NCBI GenBank assembly: GCA_045587285.1
Contig: JAZNBZ010000265.1
Coordinates: 1 to 5,561, forward strand
Length of the DNA stretch: 5,561 nt
Direction of reading: 5' to 3'
Origin: Flemingiibacterium sp045587285
Lineage (GTDB): Bacteria; Bacillota; Clostridia; Oscillospirales; CAG-272
Shown piece by piece: positions 1 through 4,548 of this stretch. The notes under the pieces were generated by a model, which was not told where the DNA came from, made no database searches, and was given only the letters and a program-made list of their open reading frames with translations. The first letter of the stretch is position 1; each line of letters opens with the position of its first letter. The translations under genes and the position numbers were made by a program.

Positions 1-28
1 ACAGATTACTCTAAACTTCGTGCCCGCA

Positions 29-78
29 GGCTCCCACAGTCACGGCTTCGCCGCGCCAGCTCCCTCCCGGAGGGAGCC
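29..78. repeat. Short palindromic repeat element (MITE/REP-like)
   Basis: A GC-rich block bounded by the 7-bp inverted repeat GGCTCCC (29-35) / GGGAGCC (72-78). Inside it are a CGGC-TTC-GCCG hairpin near 43-53 and a perfect 8-bp hairpin, GCTCCCTC (59-66) / GAGGGAGC (70-77), with loop CCG. The right part shares the 15-mer AGGGAGCCTTTATCT (71-85) with 4386-4400. One base later GCCTTCTCCT (87-96) matches 4424-4433, so it belongs to the same repeat family as the right-hand intergenic region. No coding sense was seen in 1-166. The element may continue to the left of the window. Confidence 0.6.
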
Positions 79-166
79 TTTATCTTGCCTTCTCCTCACC
101 TATTGCTCTATTATACGCTTCCTCTTTAAAAAATCTGTTGCTTATACGGCTCAACTATATAATTCT

Positions 167-200
167 TACCGAACCACGCGCCAAGCGCGTGGTTTTGGTA
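167..200. repeat. Long near-perfect hairpin beside the operon terminator
   Basis: ACCACGCGC (173-181) and GCGCGTGGT (185-193) form a perfect 9-bp stem around the 3-nt loop CAA. The pairing extends outward through A172/T194 and a G171-T195 wobble. One unpaired T (196) follows, and then TACC (167-170) pairs with GGTA (197-200), giving about 15 pairs. It lies just beyond the terminator of the minus-strand operon. It has no long T-run on either side, so it is probably a back-up terminator, a transcript 3'-end protector, or a repeat unit rather than a canonical terminator. Confidence 0.6.
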
Positions 201-203
201 TAC

Positions 204-239
204 AAAAAACGACCGCACGGCTGTTTGCCGAGCGGTCGT
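204..239 (-). terminator. Rho-independent terminator of the aminotransferase-oxidoreductase operon
   Basis: Read on the minus strand, ACGACCGC (239-232) pairs with GCGGTCGT (216-209). After one T-T mismatch, CGGC pairs with GCCG around a 5-nt loop. The stem runs directly into T residues (AAAAAA at 204-209 on the plus strand). It begins 5 nt after the stop codon of the oxidoreductase gene. The strong GC stem and U-tract make this a confident intrinsic terminator for leftward transcription. Confidence 0.9.
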
Positions 240-244
240 CCTGC

Positions 245-1264
245 TTATTTGTAAAGATCCTCGATAGCTTTCTGCGAGCGGATAGCGTCCGCCGCGCTTA
301 CGGGAATATCGCGCATACCGAGAATAGCCTCGCCGAACGCCTCGACTTCCTTCTGATACATATTACCGAAGGTCACGTCGAGCGTGACGGGAGTTACGGT
401 CGTGCGGTTCTGATTTGCGTCGTAGTCGCCACCGTCGGTGACCGTGAGCACCTGAACGTCGCCTCCCTCTGTCTGCGCGAGCGTGCCGTTTGCGATGATA
501 CAGCCCTTCGTTCCGTAGAACGTAAGCGTACTCGCCGAAACCTCGTCGGGCACGTTAAACGCCGCCTCGACGACGCACATCGCGCCGTTGTTCATTCTGT
601 AAACGCCGACGCCTGCGTCCTCAACGCTGTACTTAAATACCTGATTGCCGACAAAGCCGGTCGTTTCGGTAATTTCAAGTCCCGATATGTAGCGGATAAG
701 GTCAATCGCGTGGATTGCCATATCGAGCATCGCGCCGCCGCCCGAAAGCGTTTTATTCTGACGCCAGCAGTTCTCCATCTCGGGATACCAGCAACTAAAT
801 CTGGAGCTCGCCGAAACGATCTCTCCGATCGCACCGTCGGCAATAAGCTCGCGCATTTTCTGATGATACGCGTGGAAGCGCATCATAAATGCAACGCCGA
901 GCATAACGCCCTCGCGCTCACAGATCGCCGCGATCTGTTCGGACTCTGCTATCGAAAGTCCCATAGGCTTTTCGAGTAAGATATGCTTTTTAGCCTTTGC
1001 CGCCATTTCGCACTGCTTCTTGTGACAGAATACGGGTGACGCTATGTAAACAGCGTCGATCTCGTCAAGTGCTAAAAGATCTTCCTCGGTTGTGAAGGCA
1101 TACTTCACGCCGTACTTTTCGGCAACGCTCTTTGCGGCATCAACGCTCGTGTCCATTACCGCGACAAGCTCTATCTTGTCCGAAAGCGCCATACCGGGAA
1201 TGGTTCTGCGCTGTGCGATACCGCCGCAGCCGATTACACCCCATCTTATTTTTCTGTCTGACAT
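245..1264 (-). CDS. Gfo/Idh/MocA family NAD(P)-dependent oxidoreductase
   Basis: A cytosolic dehydrogenase of 339 aa, the usual length for the family, expected to oxidise or reduce a hydroxyl/keto group on a sugar, sugar phosphate or cyclitol. The N-terminal Rossmann fold (about 1-120) shows the nucleotide motif GCGGIA (12-17). Asp39 follows the second strand (VMD), which favours NAD over NADP, and the family-typical EKP is at 98-100. The C-terminal alpha/beta domain contains GGGAMLDMAIHAID (175-188), with the catalytic-region Asp181, His185 and Asp188. The ATG is 2 nt after the stop of the upstream aminotransferase gene. An AGGAAGG site about 9 nt before it lies within that gene's end, so the two are probably translationally coupled. 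Pairing with a sugar-type aminotransferase suggests it supplies the keto substrate, as NtdC does for NtdA. The substrate cannot be read from the sequence. The family call is firm; the specific role is inference. Confidence 0.93.
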   Translation of the reverse strand: MSDRKIRWGVIGCGGIAQRRTIPGMALSDKIELVAVMDTSVDAAKSVAEKYGVKYAFTTEEDLLALDEIDAVYIASPVFCHKKQCEMAAKAKKHILLEKPMGLSIAESEQIAAICEREGVMLGVAFMMRFHAYHQKMRELIADGAIGEIVSASSRFSCWYPEMENCWRQNKTLSGGGAMLDMAIHAIDLIRYISGLEITETTGFVGNQVFKYSVEDAGVGVYRMNNGAMCVVEAAFNVPDEVSASTLTFYGTKGCIIANGTLAQTEGGDVQVLTVTDGGDYDANQNRTTVTPVTLDVTFGNMYQKEVEAFGEAILGMRDIPVSAADAIRSQKAIEDLYK

Positions 1265-1266
1265 TA

Positions 1267-2574
1267 TTATCTGCCTTCCTGCATTTCGCGAACGGACTCG
1301 AGGACAGCGTCTGCCATATATTCAAGCTGCTCGTCGGACAGACCGTAGAGCGGCAGGTGAGTGAAGCGCTTGTAGAATACTTCCTCGCAAGCGGGGCAGG
1401 TCTTTGCGATCTCGTCGGAATTGTAGCCCATTTCCTCAACTATCTTGAAGCGGTAGAGAGGACCGAAGTGAGCGATCTGGGTAACGCCCTTTTCCTCGAG
1501 CTTCTTCTTGAGTACCTGAACGTCGCCGCCAGCCTTTGCGGGATCTATCTGGAGGAGATAGAGGTGGAAGGTCGGCTTGATATCGTCGTTTCCGAGGTCC
1601 TGTGCGATGATAGCATCATTTTCAGCAAAACGGTCGGTGAGGTACTTAGCCGCACGGCGTCTTTCAGCGATGATCTCCTCGTTACGCTCAACCTGAAGTG
1701 CAAGACCGAGGCCCAGAATTTCGGTGGTGGAGGAGTTGCCGGGTACGAACGGAGCGTACTTACCCTGAATGGGAGTGATGTTGTAGAGCCAATCCTTTAT
1801 CGGGCAGGAGAAGTCAAGACCGAGGAAGCGCGCGCGCTTCATCTCGTTCTCAAAGCCCGGTACGGTGGTGGTGAGGATACCGCCCTCGCCGAAGGAGGTG
1901 ATGTTCTTGACCTCGTGCATAGAGAACGCCGCGAAGTCGCCGATGGTGCCGACCTTCTTGCCCTTATACATAGCGCCGAACGCGTGAGCCGCGTCCTCGA
2001 GAACGAGGATGTCGTGCTTTCTTGCAAGCTCCATAATCGGATCCATATCAACGGGATAGCCGCCGATGTGTACGGGGACGATCATCTTGGTCTTGTCGGT
2101 GATCTTTCTTGCAACGTCTGCGGGATCCATATTGATAGTCCTCGGATCAACGTCCGCGAATACGAGCTTTGCGCCGATAGCAAGCGGATACGCCATCGTC
2201 GCAACGAAGGTGATCGCGGGAACGATAACCTCGTCGCCGGGCTTCAGGTTTGCGTATTTGTACGCAATTTCAAAGCCTGCGGTTGCGTTGGTAACGAAGG
2301 TGGAGGAGGTGGTGCCGAGGTAGTCGTTGCACGCCTTCTCAGCAAGCTCAACCTTGCTTCCGAGGGAAAGCTTGCCGGGAGGAGTTGCGAGCGCGTCAAG
2401 CTTCTTGACCTGCTGCCATACTGCTTCGAGAGCGTCGTCGTACTCCTTGCCCTCGCCCTGCATTAAGAACTTGATGATCTCCATAAGATCGTGTACGTTG
2501 TAGTTTTCGCCAACTGCCGCCCACGGCACGCGAGTAGCGCCCGTATTGTAACGGAAATCTGTTGCCTTACCCAT
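1267..2574 (-). CDS. DegT/DnrJ/EryC1/StrS family PLP-dependent aminotransferase
   Basis: A 435-aa fold-type I PLP enzyme of the sugar aminotransferase class, expected to transfer an amino group (usually from glutamate or glutamine) to a keto sugar or keto cyclitol. Visible motifs are NATAG (96-100) at the cofactor phosphate, EDAAHA (193-198) with Asp194 for the pyridine nitrogen, and the Schiff-base lysine Lys223 in HEVKN, followed by SFGEGG. The C-terminal THLPLYGLSDEQ (405-416) is typical. Lys223 rules out the RfbH/ColD dehydratase-type variants, which carry His there. The family's usual N-terminal region is lengthened by roughly 30 residues, about 40-70. The ATG at 2574 was chosen because AGGAG (2586-2582) lies 7 nt upstream and the family-like protein begins there. 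The longer open frame up to 2703 adds AT-rich, non-family sequence that overlaps the promoter. First gene of a two-gene operon. NtdA-like or aminocyclitol aminotransferase roles are candidates only. Confidence 0.94.
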   Translation of the reverse strand: MGKATDFRYNTGATRVPWAAVGENYNVHDLMEIIKFLMQGEGKEYDDALEAVWQQVKKLDALATPPGKLSLGSKVELAEKACNDYLGTTSSTFVTNATAGFEIAYKYANLKPGDEVIVPAITFVATMAYPLAIGAKLVFADVDPRTINMDPADVARKITDKTKMIVPVHIGGYPVDMDPIMELARKHDILVLEDAAHAFGAMYKGKKVGTIGDFAAFSMHEVKNITSFGEGGILTTTVPGFENEMKRARFLGLDFSCPIKDWLYNITPIQGKYAPFVPGNSSTTEILGLGLALQVERNEEIIAERRRAAKYLTDRFAENDAIIAQDLGNDDIKPTFHLYLLQIDPAKAGGDVQVLKKKLEEKGVTQIAHFGPLYRFKIVEEMGYNSDEIAKTCPACEEVFYKRFTHLPLYGLSDEQLEYMADAVLESVREMQEGR

Positions 2575-2581
2575 AATTTTT

Positions 2582-2586
2582 CTCCT
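2582..2586 (-). promoter_or_regulatory. Ribosome binding site fixing the aminotransferase start
   Basis: AGGAG on the minus strand, inside AAAGGAGA, is 7 nt from the ATG at 2574. It decides against the upstream in-frame ATG at 2703, which has no such site. Confidence 0.85.
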
Positions 2587-2617
2587 TTGTATAATAAAAA
2601 TAATGTTCGGTAACTTT

Positions 2618-2626
2618 ATTATACCA
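2618..2626 (-). promoter_or_regulatory. Extended -10 promoter for the aminotransferase operon
   Basis: The minus strand reads TGGTATAAT, a perfect TATAAT with the TGn extension, so a good -35 is not essential. At 16-17 bp spacing only a poor TTTATA-like -35 is present. The predicted start near 2611 gives a leader of about 37 nt ending in the AGGAG site. A second TATAAT on this strand (2676-2671) has no convincing -35. Confidence 0.65.
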
Positions 2627-2696
2627 AATAATAGCGAAGTATAAAAGATATATATTTCCCAACTTTTTGTATTATATTCCCGATTTTTGAGTGGTA

Positions 2697-2725
2697 TTGA
2701 CAAAAACCAGACGGCTTGCCATAAT
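2697..2725 (+). promoter_or_regulatory. Sigma-A-type promoter facing into the intergenic region
   Basis: TTGACA (2697-2702), a 17-bp spacer and CATAAT (2720-2725), one mismatch from the -10 consensus. It points right, away from the operon promoter, with a predicted start near 2732. No gene with a ribosome site follows for over 500 bp, so it may serve a non-coding transcript, a long regulator leader, or be a relic. Confidence 0.45.
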
Positions 2726-2731
2726 AAAAAA

Positions 2732-3052
2732 ATGCTGAAAAGTGCATATTTTAAAGACGAAAATGCATTGCTTTTTGATTTGATGTTTGCTAAACTCTAA
2801 TCAAGGGAACGAAAAGTATTCGAAAATAACAACGAATTTAATTCGAAAAAAGCAAAAACTATTGATTTTTTTGTTCTATATTTTGATAAAATAGATAGTG
2901 TAACACAATAAATCTGTAATTCGCTTGCTCAAAAATTTATATCGGATGCCGCCAAAAAACTCAAAAACTTCATATACAAGGATAAAATAATACATATAGT
3001 GGCCGCGAGTACAGGCTTGGTGCATTGCGAAGTTTTTGTCAAACTTGGGTGA
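2732..3052 (+). other. AT-rich stretch holding a degenerate, coding-like frame
   Basis: The plus frame from ATG 2732 to TGA 3050-3052 holds only two internal stops in about 106 codons (TAA at 2798-2800 and 2909-2911). That is fewer than expected for DNA this AT-rich. The segments read like plausible peptide: 22 codons with MLKSAYFKDENALLF, then a Lys/Asn/Phe-rich part, then one ending in VHCEVFVKLG. There is no ribosome site before the ATG, and the product is not a family I recognise. The opposite strand has a 62-codon open frame (3064-2876), also without family features. It could be a decayed small gene or simply low-complexity spacer; I would not annotate a functional gene. This covers most of the gene-free stretch between the divergent genes. 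Confidence 0.2.
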
Positions 3053-3057
3053 ATTCC

Positions 3058-3086
3058 TTGACAAATATGCAAGGTCGTTGTATAAT
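3058..3086 (+). promoter_or_regulatory. Perfect-consensus sigma-A promoter upstream of the regulator
   Basis: TTGACA (3058-3063), a 17-bp spacer and TATAAT (3081-3086) match the housekeeping consensus at all 12 positions. The predicted start near 3092-3094 would give the regulator a leader of about 168 nt. A large dyad lies exactly at the start site. A 6-bp inverted repeat (AAGTTT 3030-3035 / AAACTT 3041-3046) lies just upstream. Confidence 0.75.
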
Positions 3087-3090
3087 TTAC

Positions 3091-3118
3091 AATATCATTA
3101 TATATATAATGCGATATT
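3091..3118. promoter_or_regulatory. Dyad at the transcription start, possible operator or leader hairpin
   Basis: AATATC (3091-3096) and GATATT (3113-3118) flank the perfect 14-bp palindrome ATTATATATATAAT (3097-3110). The only asymmetry is two bases (GC, 3111-3112), so 13 pairs form almost without loop. It begins 5 bp after the -10 of the consensus promoter. That is where a repressor operator would sit, or it would be the very 5' hairpin of the transcript. The sequence is AT-only in the centre, so chance contributes. Confidence 0.45.
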
Positions 3119-3133
3119 TTGCGCCGTGCAATA
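3114..3133. promoter_or_regulatory. Candidate operator, copy 1: ATATTTTGC-N5-GCAATA
   Basis: ATATTTTGC (3114-3122), GCCGT, GCAATA (3128-3133): an interrupted palindrome with TTGC/GCAA core half-sites. It recurs with the same half-sites at 3216-3236. It lies about 41 bp upstream of the regulator's proximal -35 and just downstream of the distal promoter. Confidence 0.4.
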
Positions 3134-3174
3134 ACAAATCGTGCTTTTTTCCATAATAATCGTTGATTTCTCTA

Positions 3175-3203
3175 TTGAAAGAGTATCTGCGATTGTATAT
3201 AAT
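3175..3203 (+). promoter_or_regulatory. Proximal promoter of the PocR-AraC regulator
   Basis: TTGAAA (3175-3180), a 17-bp spacer and TATAAT (3198-3203). The predicted start near 3210 gives a leader of about 50 nt with AGGAGG in it. It is the best candidate for the direct promoter of the downstream gene. The second copy of the repeated palindrome starts within about 7 bp of the start site, which would suit autorepression. Confidence 0.65.
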
Positions 3204-3215
3204 TTAACAAAGTGT

Positions 3216-3236
3216 ATATTTTGCAGATTCGCAATA
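3216..3236. promoter_or_regulatory. Candidate operator, copy 2: ATATTTTGC-N6-GCAATA
   Basis: ATATTTTGC (3216-3224), AGATTC, GCAATA (3231-3236). Both half-sites are identical to copy 1 at 3114-3133, with a 6-base instead of 5-base spacer. The copies are 102 bp apart. It lies between the proximal promoter and the ribosome site, a position suited to blocking transcription. The regulator itself is the most obvious ligand (inference). Confidence 0.4.
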
Positions 3237-3244
3237 TGACCACA

Positions 3245-3250
3245 AGGAGG
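3245..3250 (+). promoter_or_regulatory. Ribosome binding site deciding the regulator start
   Basis: AGGAGG is 10 nt before ATG 3261 but only 1 nt before the in-frame TTG at 3252. The TTG is too close to be used, so the ATG is the start. A second GGAG (3254-3257) is too near the ATG to contribute much. Confidence 0.8.
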
Positions 3251-3260
3251 ATTGGAGAAT

Positions 3261-4097
3261 ATGGTCATTAATTACGATATTCCGAAGATTAACCGTATGC
3301 TGAAGGATTTTTATAATGCTACGGGCATAAGTATGGACCTTTTGAAGGAGGACTTCTCCTTTGTGGGCAATCAGAGCTTCTGGGAGAATAAGCGCTATTG
3401 CAGAGCAGTTCAGAACACCGTAACCGGTATGAAGGCGTGCTTTTGCTCGGATGCTGACCTTCTGAAAAAGTGCCGCGAGACCAAAAAGGCAGAGATGCAC
3501 GTTTGTCACGCCGGACTCGTTGACGTTGCAGTGCCCGTTATATATAATGAAGGCATTATCGGCTACGTAATTTTCGGTCAGATAAAGATGAAGGAGGATT
3601 TCTCGAGCCTTCGGGCGTATATTTCCGAGCTTGGTCTTGACGAGAAGGAAATGGAACGCTTTTACGGCGAGATATCCGTTTTCGACGAGGAAAGAATACA
3701 GAGCATATCAAATATCGCGCAGGTGATAGTCAAGCATATACTGCTTGAAAATATGCTCCGTCCCGACCTTGACGACAACATACAGAAGGCTGTTTGCTAT
3801 ATAAACGAAAATCTTGAAAAGCCGCTGTCGGTGCAAAGCATCGCCAAGAACGCAGGTATCTCCAAGAGTGCGCTTTACCGCGGCTTCCACGCGAACTTTT
3901 CTTCCACGGTAAGCCGTTACATAAACAAGGCGCGCATCGAGAAGGCTATAGGACTTCTCTCGGACAACACGCTTTCCATTGAGGAGATAGCGCTTCGCAC
4001 GGGATTTGCCGACGGCTCGTACTTCAGCAAGACCTTCAAAAAGGAGAAGGGAATATCTCCCCTCAAATACCGAAAAGGAAACGGCGAGAAAAAGTAA
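3261..4097 (+). CDS. PocR-domain AraC family transcriptional regulator
   Basis: A 278-aa cytosolic one-component regulator. Residues about 8-165 form a PocR-type sensory domain (a PAS-like fold proposed to sense small hydrocarbon derivatives such as propanediol). It has the family's Cys-rich pattern: Cys47, Cys60, Cys62, Cys71 and His80-Cys82-His83, then AGLVDVAVP and the GYVIFGQ strand. These residues could bind metal or respond to redox state. Residues about 175-272 form an AraC-type DNA-binding domain with two helix-turn-helix units, LSVQSIAKNAGISKSALY (189-206) and LSIEEIALRTGFADGSYFSK (238-257), ending in the signature GISPLKYRK. There is no membrane segment. It is divergent from the aminotransferase operon across 686 bp, so it may control that operon and itself through the repeated palindrome upstream. 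It is followed by its own terminator, so it is monocistronic. The domain calls are firm; the effector and targets are unknown. Confidence 0.93.
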   Translation: MVINYDIPKINRMLKDFYNATGISMDLLKEDFSFVGNQSFWENKRYCRAVQNTVTGMKACFCSDADLLKKCRETKKAEMHVCHAGLVDVAVPVIYNEGIIGYVIFGQIKMKEDFSSLRAYISELGLDEKEMERFYGEISVFDEERIQSISNIAQVIVKHILLENMLRPDLDDNIQKAVCYINENLEKPLSVQSIAKNAGISKSALYRGFHANFSSTVSRYINKARIEKAIGLLSDNTLSIEEIALRTGFADGSYFSKTFKKEKGISPLKYRKGNGEKK

Positions 4098-4132
4098 AAA
4101 AGAAGCGGAACGCGCAGACGCTAAAGAATAGT

Positions 4133-4170
4133 AAAAGCCGATATGGATTTAATTCCGTATCGGCTTTTTT
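4133..4170 (+). terminator. Rho-independent terminator of the regulator gene
   Basis: AAAAGCCGATA (4133-4143) pairs perfectly with TATCGGCTTTT (4158-4168). The stem continues through a T-G wobble and GGA/TCC to the 6-nt loop TTTAAT (4148-4153), and it ends in a six-T run (4165-4170). It lies 35 nt after the stop codon. The A-tract on the left arm could let it work weakly on the other strand too. Confidence 0.93.
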
Positions 4171-4208
4171 GCGCCTCGCCGCACCGGTGAGAGGGGATGC
4201 AGACAAAC

Positions 4209-4396
4209 AAAAAGCCTCCCTTGTGCAAACAATGTCATAAAGATAAGCAAATCAACTGTCGTAATATATAAATTCTTTCTGTAGGGGCGACCTGCGGTCG
4301 CCCGCGGGCGGTCACAGACCGCCACTATGTTTTTTATACGTTATGACAATGCGTAGGTCTTAACTTAATGACGTTGCTTGTGCAAAGGGAGCCTTT
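4209..4396. mobile_element. MITE-like element with long imperfect terminal inverted repeats
   Basis: The left arm 4209-4240 and the reverse complement of the right arm 4365-4396 align over about 32 bp with small gaps. Both contain an AAA..CTCCCTT block, then a CAA(T/C)GTCAT block ending in AA. An inner 8-bp pair, TGTCATAA (4233-4240) / TTATGACA (4341-4348), and a direct 10-mer CTTGTGCAAA (4220-4229, 4377-4386) strengthen the case. There is no coding capacity and no clear target duplication. The centre holds a different palindromic repeat (4280-4325), suggesting one element inserted into another. It is non-autonomous: no transposase was seen. Confidence 0.55.
4280..4325. repeat. Double-hairpin GC-rich repeat nested in the larger element
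   Basis: Two tandem perfect hairpins: GGGCGACC (4285-4292) / GGTCGCCC (4296-4303) with loop TGC, and GGCGGTC (4307-4313) / GACCGCC (4317-4323) with loop ACA. The edges TGTAGGGGCG on the left and CGCCACTATG on the right are imperfect inverted repeats of each other (7 of 10). The compact layout and GC-richness inside AT-rich flanks (4241-4279, 4326-4364) mark it as a separate REP/MITE-like unit. Confidence 0.7.
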
Positions 4397-4421
4397 ATCT
4401 GAGTCTGCGAGAGGGGATGAA

Positions 4422-4538
4422 AAGCCTTCTCCTGTGGGAGAAGGTGGCAGCCGAAGGCTGACGGATGAGGAGCTCGTACGGCGTTGTAACACCTCATCCA
4501 CCGCTACCGCGGTCCCCCTTTCCCACCGGGGAAGGCTT
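4422..4538. mobile_element. Second palindromic MITE-like element next to the hydrolase stop
   Basis: The terminal inverted repeats 4422-4444 and 4516-4538 match at 19 of 23 positions (outermost bases AAGCCTTC on both). An inner perfect 8-bp pair, GGATGAGG (4463-4470) / CCTCATCC (4492-4499), and a small hairpin, CAGCC-GAA-GGCTG (4448-4460), lie between. The whole 117 bp can fold as one long imperfect stem. It begins 10 bp beyond the stop of the leftward hydrolase-like gene. On that strand the fold ends in a short T-run, so it may act as its terminator. No open reading frame of its own is credible. Confidence 0.65.
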
Positions 4539-4548
4539 GGTATATTTA

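Noticed and set aside
20..979. Long plus-strand open frame (319 codons) opposite the oxidoreductase gene
   Set aside because: Antisense shadow of a clear Gfo/Idh/MocA gene; it runs through the repeat and terminator and has no family features or ribosome site.
1132..2466. Plus-strand open frame of 444 codons opposite the aminotransferase
   Set aside because: Antisense shadow created by codon bias; the minus-strand frame has all the PLP aminotransferase motifs.
2575..2703. N-terminal extension of the aminotransferase to the in-frame ATG at 2703
   Set aside because: The extra 43 residues are AT-rich and unlike the family, lack a ribosome site, and overlap the extended -10 promoter; AGGAG sits properly before 2574.
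2732..3052. Stop-codon reassignment to explain the two in-frame TAA codons
   Set aside because: The clear genes here (245-1264, 1267-2574, 3261-4097, 4549-5561) all end in TAA, so TAA is a normal stop.
2876..3064. Minus-strand 62-codon open frame in the divergent spacer
   Set aside because: No ribosome site, no recognisable family, and it overlaps the consensus promoter region; probably chance.
3252..3260. TTG start three codons upstream for the regulator
   Set aside because: Only 1 nt from AGGAGG, too close for initiation; the ATG at 3261 fits better.
3236..3271. Eleven-codon upstream frame overlapping the regulator start
   Set aside because: No ribosome site before its ATG, which falls inside the repeated palindrome; no sign of an attenuator.
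4209..4538. CRISPR array
   Set aside because: The repeats are palindromic, differ in length and are not regularly spaced; no array structure.
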